Numbered from the stretch's first letter, positions 43,441-52,900 are shown. The stretch is 64,000 nucleotides of DNA from Methanothrix sp. (GCF_030055635.1 NZ_JASFYM010000009.1:1-64000); one strand, 5' to 3'. Notes: generated by a model from the letters alone, not told the origin. A program made the numbers and translations.

Positions 43441-44352
43441 CTCTAGCACTCCGTCTTCCAGCTTCGTCTCCCAGTTTGATGCGCAGTTATTGGGGGATTA
43501 TGAATTAAGATCTTAGGACATTTGCAGAGGAGAGCTGAGCCGAGTTAAATTTGATTTGCACTTGGAGGTCCCCATTCTCCTCCAGGTAAGAGTGGATCTC
43601 CTTCTGCATGAATACGACTTTAGGGATTCTCTTTAAGCTTCACATGAACCTCAACCGCTTTTCTTCCAAGGATCGTGCTTGTACTGCACCCCAATCAACC
43701 TTAATGGCTTCTATCAGGCTCGTTGGAAGAGTCCAATCCCTTGTAGATGCCTCTAACTTCCCCCTGGATTTCGACCACATCTGCGAGGCTTCTAAGCATG
43801 CTCGTCACCTCATCTGCGGTCATGTAGAACTCCTGCACAAACCCCTCGTCCACTTGTAGGCTTCCTTCCAATCTGCTTGGTCTTCCACTTATCGTTACCA
43901 TTAAGATCACTGGGATTGATTTTGGATCGACTTGCTGAAAATATTTTCGGTATCCTTTGCATTCTTCAAGACCGGAATTCTCCGGTGCTTTCTGGTAGAG
44001 CTGGTCTCAAAACTATTTACGCAGACTTCCATCAGGATCTAGATTTCACATCGGTTTGGTGCTAAGGGCATTGATTACTCACGTGTAATCTCTGTTCGGT
44101 TAAAAACGGTACGCATCGCTATTTTGAGACGAGTACTAGTCAAACGGCTACGGTGCATCCAGCAGCTAGCTGTGCGGTTTTAAATTTAAAATAAGTGTTG
44201 ATTGTTCGTGTATGACTGGGCTTGCTTTCGTTTGAGCATAAGGTTTTTATTGGGAATCCTCATCTGGTAACCGGGTGTAGATACTGAAGCATATAAGCAA
44301 AAGGAGATGCGGGCATAATCTTCCCCGAATAGCTTGAGGGATCTGAAATAAG
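43441..44352. other. Long low-GC intergenic region
   Basis: About 900 bases contain only the small frame at 43701-43901 as a candidate gene. TTTTAAATTTAAAA near 44177 is palindromic and could serve as a TATA box in either direction. No RNA fold stood out. Confidence 0.4.
43701..43901 (-). CDS. Possible small protein (66 aa), perhaps frameshifted
   Basis: An ATG with AGTGATC about 6 bases upstream opens a 66-codon frame with protein-like composition (VTISGRPSRLEGSLQVDEGFVQEFYMTADEV...). Near its end another frame takes over with equally protein-like sequence (LIEAIKVDWGAVQARSLEEKRLRFM). A one-base frameshift may therefore have truncated an ~85-residue protein. No family is recognised. Confidence 0.4.
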   Translation of the reverse strand: MVTISGRPSRLEGSLQVDEGFVQEFYMTADEVTSMLRSLADVVEIQGEVRGIYKGLDSSNEPDRSH

Positions 44353-46017
44353 ATGATGTTAGATCTGCTTTTCGCCGTTATTCCTGCTGTCATTTTATTC
44401 CTTTACGGCATTGAGAATTTCTCTGAAGAAGTTCGACATGTAGCTGGTGAACGCTTCCGATCCGCTCTGCAAAAAGCGACAAGGACACCTCTTCGTGGCG
44501 CGCTTGCGGGCGCGGCAGTTACTGCAATGGTCCAATCCAGCACTGCTACAACAATCATCGCTGTGGGGCTCGTAAACTCCGGAGCGATATCATTCTTGGG
44601 TTCCCTGGGGATAATTATAGGTGCGAACATTGGCACAACTCTTACTGCACAGCTAGTTGCCCTCAAGCTGACGGCCTTTGCTCCAATATTTATTATCCTT
44701 GGGTTTGTGATAAGCATAATTCGTGGACCTTACAGGGCTTTTGGAAAGCCGATATTTTATTTCGGGCTTGTATTCTATAGCCTTAATTTGATTTCGTCAG
44801 TGGTTGCACCTCTGCAGGGAGACCCTGGCGTTCTATCTCTTATAGCCACGACAGACAATACCTTAATGGCAGTCGCCATCGGTTTTATTATAACAAACCT
44901 GTTCCAGTCTAGCTCGGTCACTGCAGGGCTGGTTGTTGTCCTGGCACAAAGCGGTCTGATCACCACTATACAGGCCGTACCGTTAATACTGGGAGCCAAT
45001 ATCGGCACATCAATCACAGGGCTTATCGTATCCCTGCGCATGAACACAGCGGCGAAGCGTACTGCAGTTGCTCAGTTTCTCTTTAATTTTCTGGGTGTGC
45101 TGCTCTTTCTGCCGTTTATAGATGGCTTTTCGCTGCTGATCGAAGAGCTGGGCGGCTCTGCTGCTCAGCAAGTGGCAAATGCCCATCTTATCTTCAACTC
45201 CACATGTTCGGTGATATTTCTGCTGGCAATAAAGCCGTTTTCCAGCCTGATCATGTACCTTCTGCCGCAAAAGGACGGAGAGATAGTCTTCGTCACAAAA
45301 CATATTACACCGGAACTCCCAGCGGACATCTCAGCCGCGACTATTCTGGTGGAAAAAGAGATTGGGCACATGCTCAAAGTCACTGGAGATATCTTTGAGA
45401 GCGCTCTGAAGGTCGCAGATGGCAAGATCGACATGTGTTCAAGAGTTGTGCAGCTGAGAGACTACGTCGAGTTTCTGCATTCACAGATCATATCTGCCAT
45501 CATGTCACTATTAGATCGTCAGATATCTCTTGAAGGTGCCGCTCGTCTCGCTATACTTGCACGAGTTGCCGACCTCTGCGGCCTGATGGCGCAGCAGATG
45601 GTATCAATGGCAAAAGTATTCGAGATGATGAAGGATAAGAAAATTGCACTATCACCAGAATCCTACACTGGCATTCAGGACATGGCGGTCCTTTGCAGGG
45701 AGAATATAGAATATCTTTTGGCAACATTCCCGGAAATGCCGGAGGATATTGAGAAACAAATGCGCCTAAATGATGAGCGTCTCCGTCAATTGTTGAACTG
45801 GAATTATAAGGGATATCTGATCAGGTTGGCTGCCAAGAGTTCTTACAGCAAGATGTTCTCAGAGATACTCTTCTCCTTCGAGAGAATCGGATCCATCATC
45901 AGGGAATTGAGAAAGACATCCACAGTGATGGGGCTGCATGCTTCTGCCCTGGATGTGCCTGATCTCATCAACCCGCCCGATCAGGATGATGCGGCCGCCG
46001 GCCACGACGAAAAATGA
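44353..46017 (+). CDS. Na/Pi cotransporter-type protein with PhoU-like C-terminus
   Basis: The 554-residue protein has about eight membrane helices (residues 1-300) with the duplicated QSS motifs of the Na+/phosphate cotransporter family (VQSSTATTIIAVG and FQSSSVTAGLVVV, each followed by GANIGT). A helical PhoU-like cytosolic domain fills residues ~330-530. It likely moves phosphate with sodium, or regulates it. The gene lies alone in the A+T-richer stretch between the two halves of the defence region. Start is ATG at 44353 or 44356. Confidence 0.92.
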   Translation: MMLDLLFAVIPAVILFLYGIENFSEEVRHVAGERFRSALQKATRTPLRGALAGAAVTAMVQSSTATTIIAVGLVNSGAISFLGSLGIIIGANIGTTLTAQLVALKLTAFAPIFIILGFVISIIRGPYRAFGKPIFYFGLVFYSLNLISSVVAPLQGDPGVLSLIATTDNTLMAVAIGFIITNLFQSSSVTAGLVVVLAQSGLITTIQAVPLILGANIGTSITGLIVSLRMNTAAKRTAVAQFLFNFLGVLLFLPFIDGFSLLIEELGGSAAQQVANAHLIFNSTCSVIFLLAIKPFSSLIMYLLPQKDGEIVFVTKHITPELPADISAATILVEKEIGHMLKVTGDIFESALKVADGKIDMCSRVVQLRDYVEFLHSQIISAIMSLLDRQISLEGAARLAILARVADLCGLMAQQMVSMAKVFEMMKDKKIALSPESYTGIQDMAVLCRENIEYLLATFPEMPEDIEKQMRLNDERLRQLLNWNYKGYLIRLAAKSSYSKMFSEILFSFERIGSIIRELRKTSTVMGLHASALDVPDLINPPDQDDAAAGHDEK

Positions 46018-46029
46018 TGGCTTCATTGA

Positions 46030-47316
46030 TCACAGGCCAACGAATCTTGAAACTGTAACTATCAGCAAAGCAACCGGTATGGCATATTTTGTGAGTAGAG
46101 AGAGAAGCATAAGCCGCCTCTCTGTGAGATGGACCTGGCGGATTAAGATATCGCTATCCGTGTACCACCGGAAGACGACTGCAACAAGAAATGCAGCTAC
46201 TGGCAGTCCTATCGTTCCAACAGTCTTATCCATCAGGTCTAAGATCTTTGACCCAAGCATATTTAGATCGACTGAGCTGTAGCTCAGACAAGAAGGCAGA
46301 CCTATCAGCATAATGGTTACTGTCAGGAAAATGCTTGCCTTTGTCCTGTTCATGTTGGTTTCTCTAATAATGGCAGCCACAATCACCTCCATCATCGATA
46401 TTGCTGAGGTGATAGCTACGGAGAAGAGAAGAGCGAAGAAAGCCGTCGAAAAAGCTCGACCTTGTGGCATCAATTCAAAGCCTTCGGGCAGAGTGGTAAA
46501 GGCAAGCTCAGCGCCTGCAGTGGGTTCTAGACCGAAGGTGAAGACTAGAGAAAAGATATAGGCTCCTGCCAGCATGGCGACAGCAAGGTCAGCGATAGTG
46601 ATGACCAAAGCGGATTGTGGTATGTCGGTTTCATCATCGAGATATGCCCCATATGTGATTAGAATGCCCATGCCGACTGATAGGGAGAAGAAAGCCTGAC
46701 CCAGAGCAGCGCTCCAAACGCTTGGATGGGCGAGCATGGAGAAATCAGGGCTAAGGAAAAAGTTCATCCCAGGATGAAAACCTGGAAGAGTGATGGAGAA
46801 GAATACCAGAATCAGCAGGATGAGAAATGCAAATGGAATCAAAGTGGATACTATCTTCTCAATGCCCGCTCGAACGCCCAGACAAACAATCACGCCAGTT
46901 GCCAGCGCTGAGATCAAAAAGTAAGCTACTGGCTGCAACGAGGAGGTGAACGAAGAAAAGGCTATCTTGAGGTCGAGAAGTGAGAAGACCAGATACGCCA
47001 TAGTCCAGCCGGTGATCACCAGATAGTAGCTCAGGATTAAGAGAAGTGTCGTACATATCATCCAACCCAATATCTTGAACTTTTCGCCAGCACGGCCAAA
47101 GCACGAGACCACATCCGCTCTAAAATGCCTTCCTACAGCCATCTCGAGGATCATCAGAGGAACGGCGAACAGAAGAACTGCCAAAAGGTACGGTATTAGG
47201 AAAGCTCCTCCTCCATTCTGCCCCACTACCGATGAAAATCGCCAAACATTGCCTATGCCTACGGCTGATCCTATTGCTGCCAATATAAAACCCGTTCTCG
47301 AAGACCACCTCTCCAT
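46030..47316 (-). CDS. Neurotransmitter:sodium symporter (NSS/SNF) family transporter
   Basis: From the ATG at 47316 the protein has 428 residues and about 11-12 membrane helices. The family signature is at the start: ERWSSRTGFILAAIGSAVGIGNVWRFSSVVGQNGGGAFLIPYL, which includes the sodium and substrate sites of helix 1. LeuT-type members import amino acids with Na+. It converges with the Na/Pi gene (12-base gap). A small frame at 47378 diverges from it. Confidence 0.93.
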   Translation of the reverse strand: MERWSSRTGFILAAIGSAVGIGNVWRFSSVVGQNGGGAFLIPYLLAVLLFAVPLMILEMAVGRHFRADVVSCFGRAGEKFKILGWMICTTLLLILSYYLVITGWTMAYLVFSLLDLKIAFSSFTSSLQPVAYFLISALATGVIVCLGVRAGIEKIVSTLIPFAFLILLILVFFSITLPGFHPGMNFFLSPDFSMLAHPSVWSAALGQAFFSLSVGMGILITYGAYLDDETDIPQSALVITIADLAVAMLAGAYIFSLVFTFGLEPTAGAELAFTTLPEGFELMPQGRAFSTAFFALLFSVAITSAISMMEVIVAAIIRETNMNRTKASIFLTVTIMLIGLPSCLSYSSVDLNMLGSKILDLMDKTVGTIGLPVAAFLVAVVFRWYTDSDILIRQVHLTERRLMLLSLLTKYAIPVALLIVTVSRFVGL

Positions 47317-47377
47317 GTTTGCTCTTTTGATTATTCTCAAGGGCTTTATGTTGTCATCTCTTACTATTTAGAATGTG

Positions 47378-47488
47378 ATGCCGCAGATATTCGATGACGC
47401 GACTCTCTGGCCGAGATTCTGGCTTTATGCTTGGCCTCTTGCATTCGTTGCGCAACTTGTTGTTATCGCCCAACTATCTGGGAGGTAG
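47378..47488 (+). CDS. Possible small one-helix membrane protein (36 aa)
   Basis: The frame encodes MPQIFDDATLWPRFWLYAWP followed by a hydrophobic helix (LAFVAQLVVIAQL) and ends SGR. Small one-helix partners (MetS type) are known beside some bacterial NSS transporters, but those are in the same operon; this one is divergent. It may equally be a broken N-terminus. Confidence 0.3.
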   Translation: MPQIFDDATLWPRFWLYAWPLAFVAQLVVIAQLSGR

Positions 47489-47698
47489 AGCTGACCATCG
47501 AGCGGTCTTCTACATGATCCGTTTACGTATCCAAATTTGAAGTGTTTTTGTGCACGGTCCTCACAAACCTGCTGCAGTTCCCAAGACCGCGGTTTAACAG
47601 CAAACCCTATTTATTGATGAGCGCAGTTGCTCACATCGCATGTATCAACCCAAAAACGTGACGGAAAGTAACATGAATCTAATATATTTTATTTTAAT

Positions 47699-47827
47699 TC
47701 AAGCTGCTGTGTTGGAGAAGTTATGAAAATCCGCAACCAGAAGACGATTCCAGCAATGCGTGAATAATAGATCAGAATCGATATCTTGAGACATTATCTC
47801 GAGAGGTTATCCAACACAGCAACTCAA
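47699..47827 (+). mobile_element. 121-bp inverted-repeat element (deleted IS)
   Basis: GCTGCTGTGTTGGA (47703-47716) and TCCAACACAGCAAC (47810-47823) match at 13 of 14 positions when reversed, and TCAA directly flanks both ends. A short frame MKIRNQKTIPAMRE starts just inside the left end, like the first codons of a transposase, then stops. It looks like an internally deleted insertion sequence. Confidence 0.6.
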
Positions 47828-47917
47828 GCAGAAGATAGTGGTAGAAACAATGTCAAGGTACCAATATTATTGAAACGCTGCATGCGACATTAGAGGCGTG
47901 CCAAAAGGATGAAAGCG

Positions 47918-47993
47918 TTTGAGATGCGGGTTGGTTTCGTCCAAACAACCCGACAAGGAAGGTCAACCCTCCATGTCGTGCTTTCATGGTAAA
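47918..47993 (-). repeat. GCGGGTT-ended repeat with internal hairpin, copy 2
   Basis: TTTGAGATGCGGGTTGG at the left and GCTTTCATG at the right match the reverse complement of 19795-19878. The inner stem CGACA...TGTCG (47951-47978) is kept while the loop-side bases differ. The second outer arm has decayed. Confidence 0.65.
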
Positions 47994-48001
47994 CACTCAG
48001 T

Positions 48002-48038
48002 ACGCAAACCCAGGTCTTCAGGCCATAGAGGAGGTCAC
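48002..48038 (+). repeat. Orphan TnpB right-end hairpin, copy 3 (degenerate)
   Basis: ACGCAAACCCAGGTCTTCAGGCC and GAGGAGGTCAC match the other copies, but the left stem arm is mutated. It ends 2 bases from the stop codon of the convergent helicase gene. Confidence 0.55.
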
Positions 48039-48040
48039 CT

Positions 48041-51000
48041 TCACGCCGGCTCCTCAGCTCTCGCCAGCAGCTCCTCGAAGTCGTAGTTCACGCTCGTCAC
48101 CCCGAAGTCAGGCTCCCTCCGGAACGGTCTTCTTATGTAATGCACCCTGTGCTCATCGCCAGCGAGAAACTCAACGATCGCCAGTATGTAATCATCCGGC
48201 TTGTTCAGCGACGTCAGGATCTCGTTTCTCGTCACCGTGAGCGTCTTGGCTCCGGAGGCCCGGCCCTTGACCTCGATGAACCTGAGACGCCCGGTTCTGG
48301 GATCCCTGCTCTCTATGTCGTATCCGATCCTCTCCGCCTCCCTGTCGATGGGCAGATACCCGAGCCTCCGCTCGAGATCGATCACGATCTTACGGGCGCG
48401 AGCCGCGACTTCCTGAGGATCCACGTCCTCTGACCCCGCAACATCTCTACCACTCAATGCATCGATCATCCCCCTTGGCACGACAAGGAACCCGCCAATG
48501 ACAACGGGATGCATCGGAGATAGCTGCTTCTCCAGGTCGAGCTCCCTCATCCGCCTCTCAAGCCGGGCCTGGAGCTCATCCGCCCTTCTCCTCGCCTCCT
48601 GTGAGTTCAGCCGCGCTCCCGCTTTTCCCTCGCGCTCCAGAAGCTTGAGCTTCTCCGCCTGATGGTCCCAGTAGGCGATCTCCTTGGTGAGACGCTCCCT
48701 GACCGCGGCGCGAGTCCTCTCCACCATCTCCAGCCTGCGCGCCCTGACCTCGCTCAGGTGCTCAGGAACCATCTCACCAATTGCATGCTCCAGAGCCCTC
48801 TGTTCCAGCTCAGGTCCGATCCAGGCACACTCCGGTCTGCTCAGGATCTCAGCAGGCGATGGCTCGCCCGGAGCCAGCGGCCTCAGATCCAGATACGGAG
48901 CACTGTTCAGGTGCCTCACACCACCGGAGCGATCTACCTCGACGTAGAGCATGCGCCTGCTCACAGTCCGCCTCTCGCCTGACGGTAGAGTGCTCGCATC
49001 CTGAATCGCATGCTCCATGTAGAAGACGACCCGCGGATCCTTTCCATTATCGCGATCATCCACAAGAACAGCGCCTGTGCGAAGGATATCGCGGTGCTTT
49101 TCAAGGATCAGATCGATGACCGCATCAAGAAGCGGATGCCCGGGGCAGAGGAACGCAGCTCTCGGCACGCCCTGCGGCGCGATGAGCTCCTTCTCGAAGA
49201 CGACGCGCTCATACCTCTCCAGTATCTGCCTGTCTCTCGATCTTGCGTGCTGGCGGATGCCCGCCGGCACCCTCCTGATCTCATAGCGCCTGCCCTCCCT
49301 CTGGTGCACCGCCCCGCCGAGATGCCGGAAAGCCTCAAGGAAGAACGACTCGATGTAGTGGGGCTGGAGCCTCCTGGCCTCTGCACGCTCCATCTCCTCT
49401 CTGATCCTGGCGACCTTCCCCACATCCATCAGATCGCGTGCGAGCGCCCGTTCCTCGATCAGCTCCATCAGGCGCTCACGGTCCACGGCCCCCTCTATCG
49501 CCCTCGTTATCCTGTCACGAACCTCGGGCCTGTCACCATACCGTATAGCGTCTATGAGCAGATCCTTCAGACTTCTCCCATCGAACTGGAGCTTCCCGAG
49601 AACATCGAAGACCCTTCCCCCCAGAGCCTCGCGTGCCCGGTCGAGCTTCTCGAGCAGCGTACGATACACATCGCCCTCTCGCGTATCCTCAGCAACAAGA
49701 TTCCAGAGATGGCACACCTCAGTCTGTCCGATTCGATGTATCCTCCCGAACCTCTGCTCAATTCGATTTGGATTCCAGGGCAGATCGTAGTTCACCATCA
49801 GGTGCGCTCTCTGTAGATTTATGCCCTCACCGGCTGCATCGGTTGCGACGAGCACCCTTGCCTCTGGATCGTAGAGGAAAACCTCCTGAGCTCTCCGCCT
49901 CTCCTCCCGCTTCATACCCCCATGTATCGTAACAACCGCTTCATTCCGCCCGAAAAGGGAGCGTATCCTGTCTGCCAGGTAGCTCAGAGTGTCCCTGTGC
50001 TCTGTGAATATGACAAGCTTCTCCCTGGAGATCGAGCTGGATCTGATTGTTGCATCTTTTGATTCAAACACCTCGCTCAGAACCCTCGAAAGCTCAACCC
50101 ATTTGGAATCCCTGCCGCTCTTGCGCACCCTCCCGGCGAGATCCTCAAGCCGCCTCAGCGTCTCGATCTCAGATCTGAGATCATCGATGGTCTGAGCTGC
50201 TGTGGCCTGGCCCACCACCTCCTGCTCTATGAGGTATACCTCAGACTCAGGCGCGTCCTCAAGCTCCTCCAGCTCCTCCGCATCCAGCTCCAGCCCGCCC
50301 GCTGCATTCATCCTCCGATTCTTCATCTCATGAAGCTGCTTCTCCAGCCGCTCCCGCCTCCTGCGCAGCGACCGGTATATCGCCTCCGGCGAGGATGCAA
50401 GCCTCCGCTGCAGAATCGTCAGCGCAAAACCCACCGTCCCAGCACGTTTGTTGTTTGCGAGGGCATCCGCCCTGTTGAACTCCTCACGAACGTACTCGGT
50501 CACCTCCCTGTACAGCTCTGCTTCCTCCATGGATAGTTTGAACGGTACAGTGTAGGCTATGCGCTCCGGAAAAAGCGGCGTCCCGTCGAACCTGAGCAGG
50601 CTCTCCTTGTCCACCCTTCGCATAAGATCGGAGACATCAACTCTGTGAACACCACCCCTGAACCTGCCCTCGAACCGATCGCTGTCGAGCAGCGCCATGA
50701 ACAGCTGGAAGTCCTCCTCCTTGCCATTGTGCGGGGTGGCGGTGAGAAGCAGGAAGTGGCGGGTGATGCCGGAGAGAATCTGCCCGAGCCTGTACCGCTT
50801 CGTGTACTTCACCTCGTCTCCGAAGAACGTGGCTGAGAGCTTGTGCGCCTCATCACATACTATGAGATCGTAGCGGCACTCATCAACGCGGAGCTTGTCG
50901 TGGAGCGTCTCATCCCTGGCGAGCTTGTCGAGCCTCGCGATTGCCAGGTCGTTCTCCAGGAACCAGTTTCCGGTTCTCGCAGCCTCTAGCTTGTCATTTG

Positions 51001-51592
51001 TGAGTATCTCGAAGTGAAGATGGAATCGCTGGTACAGCTCATCTTGCCACTGCTCGGCCAGGCTTCCAGGGCAGACTATGAGGCATCTGTGGAGATCCTC
51101 TCTGAGCATCATTTCCTTTATCAGAAGCCCTGCCATGATCGTCTTCCCCGCGCCCGGATCATCGGCAAGGAGGAAGCGCAGAGGCTGGCGCGGGAGCATG
51201 ATCTCGTAAACCGCTGAGATCTGGTGGGGCAGGGGCTCGACGAGAGATGTGTGCACTGCTAGCAGCGGATCGAATAGATGTGCCATTCTGATCCTGTACG
51301 CCTCGGATACCAGACGGAAGAGCTTGCCATCGCCTCCAAAGCTCCACTGGTGCCTCTCAGCCGGCTCCAGGCGCTGCTCATCATCCCTGTAGAGTATCTC
51401 CTCAGCAACACGCCCAGATGGCGTCCTGTAGATCACGCTCAGCGCGTTCGGGCCGTGCCACCGCACGCTCACCACAGTCACAGTGGAGTCAGGCAGCACC
51501 CCGCGCAGGGAGATATTCGGGCGGATGTCCTCCAGCCTCAGTCCAAACCACCTCTCGTGGATTTGATCCTGATTCCATGCACCCTGCAGCAC
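48041..51592 (-). CDS. SNF2-family helicase with C-terminal DUF3883 nuclease-like domain
   Basis: The 1183-residue protein has a SNF2/SF2 helicase core: PLPHQISAVYEIM, Walker A DDPGAGKTIMAG, DEAH in VCDEAHKLS, LTATPHNG, and the C-lobe ATDAAGEGINLQRA...RIEQRFGRIHRIGQ. The C-terminus has the DUF3883 pattern GYDIESRDPRTGRLRFIEVKGRAS, a PD-(D/E)xK-like site. A coiled coil lies at ~965-1030. The GTG start overlaps xseA by 55 bases, so translation is coupled. Such helicases occur in restriction-type defence loci; the methyltransferase half lies 7 kb away. Confidence 0.9.
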   Translation of the reverse strand: MLQGAWNQDQIHERWFGLRLEDIRPNISLRGVLPDSTVTVVSVRWHGPNALSVIYRTPSGRVAEEILYRDDEQRLEPAERHQWSFGGDGKLFRLVSEAYRIRMAHLFDPLLAVHTSLVEPLPHQISAVYEIMLPRQPLRFLLADDPGAGKTIMAGLLIKEMMLREDLHRCLIVCPGSLAEQWQDELYQRFHLHFEILTNDKLEAARTGNWFLENDLAIARLDKLARDETLHDKLRVDECRYDLIVCDEAHKLSATFFGDEVKYTKRYRLGQILSGITRHFLLLTATPHNGKEEDFQLFMALLDSDRFEGRFRGGVHRVDVSDLMRRVDKESLLRFDGTPLFPERIAYTVPFKLSMEEAELYREVTEYVREEFNRADALANNKRAGTVGFALTILQRRLASSPEAIYRSLRRRRERLEKQLHEMKNRRMNAAGGLELDAEELEELEDAPESEVYLIEQEVVGQATAAQTIDDLRSEIETLRRLEDLAGRVRKSGRDSKWVELSRVLSEVFESKDATIRSSSISREKLVIFTEHRDTLSYLADRIRSLFGRNEAVVTIHGGMKREERRRAQEVFLYDPEARVLVATDAAGEGINLQRAHLMVNYDLPWNPNRIEQRFGRIHRIGQTEVCHLWNLVAEDTREGDVYRTLLEKLDRAREALGGRVFDVLGKLQFDGRSLKDLLIDAIRYGDRPEVRDRITRAIEGAVDRERLMELIEERALARDLMDVGKVARIREEMERAEARRLQPHYIESFFLEAFRHLGGAVHQREGRRYEIRRVPAGIRQHARSRDRQILERYERVVFEKELIAPQGVPRAAFLCPGHPLLDAVIDLILEKHRDILRTGAVLVDDRDNGKDPRVVFYMEHAIQDASTLPSGERRTVSRRMLYVEVDRSGGVRHLNSAPYLDLRPLAPGEPSPAEILSRPECAWIGPELEQRALEHAIGEMVPEHLSEVRARRLEMVERTRAAVRERLTKEIAYWDHQAEKLKLLEREGKAGARLNSQEARRRADELQARLERRMRELDLEKQLSPMHPVVIGGFLVVPRGMIDALSGRDVAGSEDVDPQEVAARARKIVIDLERRLGYLPIDREAERIGYDIESRDPRTGRLRFIEVKGRASGAKTLTVTRNEILTSLNKPDDYILAIVEFLAGDEHRVHYIRRPFRREPDFGVTSVNYDFEELLARAEEPA

Positions 51593-52749
51593 GCCTCACC
51601 ATCTGAGAACACAAGCCTGATATCCTCACCCCTGGAGAGATCTGCTGCACGGCACACGACTCCGGATGGGCCTACAACCATGGTGTAACCCCTTGATAGC
51701 AGTGCGAGCGGGCTCGCAGAATCCAGTCTTGCCCTGGAGAGCTCAAGCCTTCTCTCTCTGGAGTCCAAGATCGAGATCTCAGCATCCAGAAGTCTCCTCG
51801 AGAGATCTCGAAGCCTGATTTTCCTCCTATCGAGGAGGGCATACATCTGGCGGGCCTCAACGCCCCTTCCGAGGTAATCCAGTCTGGATCTGATTCGCTC
51901 CAGCTGCGAATCGATGGCCCATGTCATGCGATCCTCCAGGTTCCGGAGGCGCAGCCTGATCTCCTCCACATCAGGCACTGCCAGCCTCGCGGCAGCTGTC
52001 GGCGTCGACGCCCTCGCATCCGCGACCAGATCGGCGATTGTGACGTCAACCTCATGTCCGACCGCTGATATGACAGGAGCATCGCACTCAGCTATCGCCC
52101 GCGCTAGGTGCTCGTCGTTGAATGGCGAGAGATCCTCAGCAGAGCCGCCACCCCTGCATAGTATTATGACGTCCGCCCTCCCGCGCAGAGCCCTCAAAGC
52201 GAGTATCATGCTCTGCGCAGCTGCATCCCCCTGCACGGTCGCCGGCGAGAGTACGATCCTCGCGGGATATCTCCCAAGAGAGCGAACAACATCTCGAAGC
52301 GCAGCCCCATCCAGGGATGTGACGATCCCGATCCTCTCCGGATATTTTGGGAGATGCCTCTTCCTCTCAGGAGCGAAGAGCCCCTCAGCTGCAAGCCTTC
52401 TCCGGATGACCTCGAGCTCCATCGCGCTCCTCCCGATGCCGGTGTCGGGAGAGATCAATCGCACCTGGAGCTGGACATCACCCCTCGCCTTGTAGAATCC
52501 AACATCACCGAAGACCCTGACGTTCATGCCGTCCCTGAGAGCAAAATCGAGGTCAGCTGCATGGTTCCTGAACATGACGCATGAGATCTGGGCCTCAGAG
52601 TCCTTCAGAGTGAAGTACCGGTGGCCTGAGCTGTGGTTCACAACATTCGAGAGCTCGCCACGCGCCCAGACATCATGAAGCCTCACATCCCCGGCTATCC
52701 TGTCCTGGATCCTTGTGCAGAGCTCGGAAACAGAATACGTGTATACCAT
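51538..52749 (-). CDS. xseA: Exodeoxyribonuclease VII large subunit
   Basis: The 403-residue protein shows the XseA order: OB fold (VWARGELSNVVNHSSGHRYFTLKDSEAQISCVMFR), catalytic domain (RIGIVTSLDGAALRDVV, IILCRGGGSAEDLSPFNDE, VISAVGHEVDVTIADLVADARASTPTAAA), a coiled coil, and the C-terminal SPLALLSRGYTMV motif. ExoVII degrades single-stranded DNA with the small subunit XseB. No xseB frame is visible nearby. Its 3' end overlaps the helicase gene. A TATA box about 26 bases from the ATG suggests a leaderless operon mRNA. Confidence 0.94.
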   Translation of the reverse strand: MVYTYSVSELCTRIQDRIAGDVRLHDVWARGELSNVVNHSSGHRYFTLKDSEAQISCVMFRNHAADLDFALRDGMNVRVFGDVGFYKARGDVQLQVRLISPDTGIGRSAMELEVIRRRLAAEGLFAPERKRHLPKYPERIGIVTSLDGAALRDVVRSLGRYPARIVLSPATVQGDAAAQSMILALRALRGRADVIILCRGGGSAEDLSPFNDEHLARAIAECDAPVISAVGHEVDVTIADLVADARASTPTAAARLAVPDVEEIRLRLRNLEDRMTWAIDSQLERIRSRLDYLGRGVEARQMYALLDRRKIRLRDLSRRLLDAEISILDSRERRLELSRARLDSASPLALLSRGYTMVVGPSGVVCRAADLSRGEDIRLVFSDGEACCRVHGIRIKSTRGGLD

Positions 52750-52771
52750 CAGGTGGTAGCAGCTCTCGCGA

Positions 52772-52783
52772 TCTTATATAATT
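52772..52783 (-). promoter_or_regulatory. TATA box of the xseA-helicase operon
   Basis: AATTATATAAGATC on the minus strand lies 24-34 bases upstream of the xseA ATG, which has no ribosome site. A leaderless transcript is likely. Confidence 0.6.
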
Positions 52784-52900
52784 TTTTTGTGATGCATTTG
52801 AGTGCGAAAAAAATATAGGCCGCAGCCCCACATGGCCGCATCCTTTGCCGATGCCTCTGGGCCTCTGATGATCCCACCCGAACACTACGTGACCCCTGAT

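Larger units (their letters stand above)
47489..48040. other. Intergenic region rich in IS remnants
   Basis: This spacer holds an inverted-repeat element (47703-47823), a GCGGGTT repeat (47918-47993) and an orphan TnpB right end (48002-48038), one after another. I see no protein gene in it. Confidence 0.5.

Noticed and set aside
34216-52749. Complete BREX, DISARM or type I restriction system
   Set aside because: PglZ, BrxA/B, DrmB, DrmC, HsdR and HsdS homologues are not visible, so the named systems are not supported.
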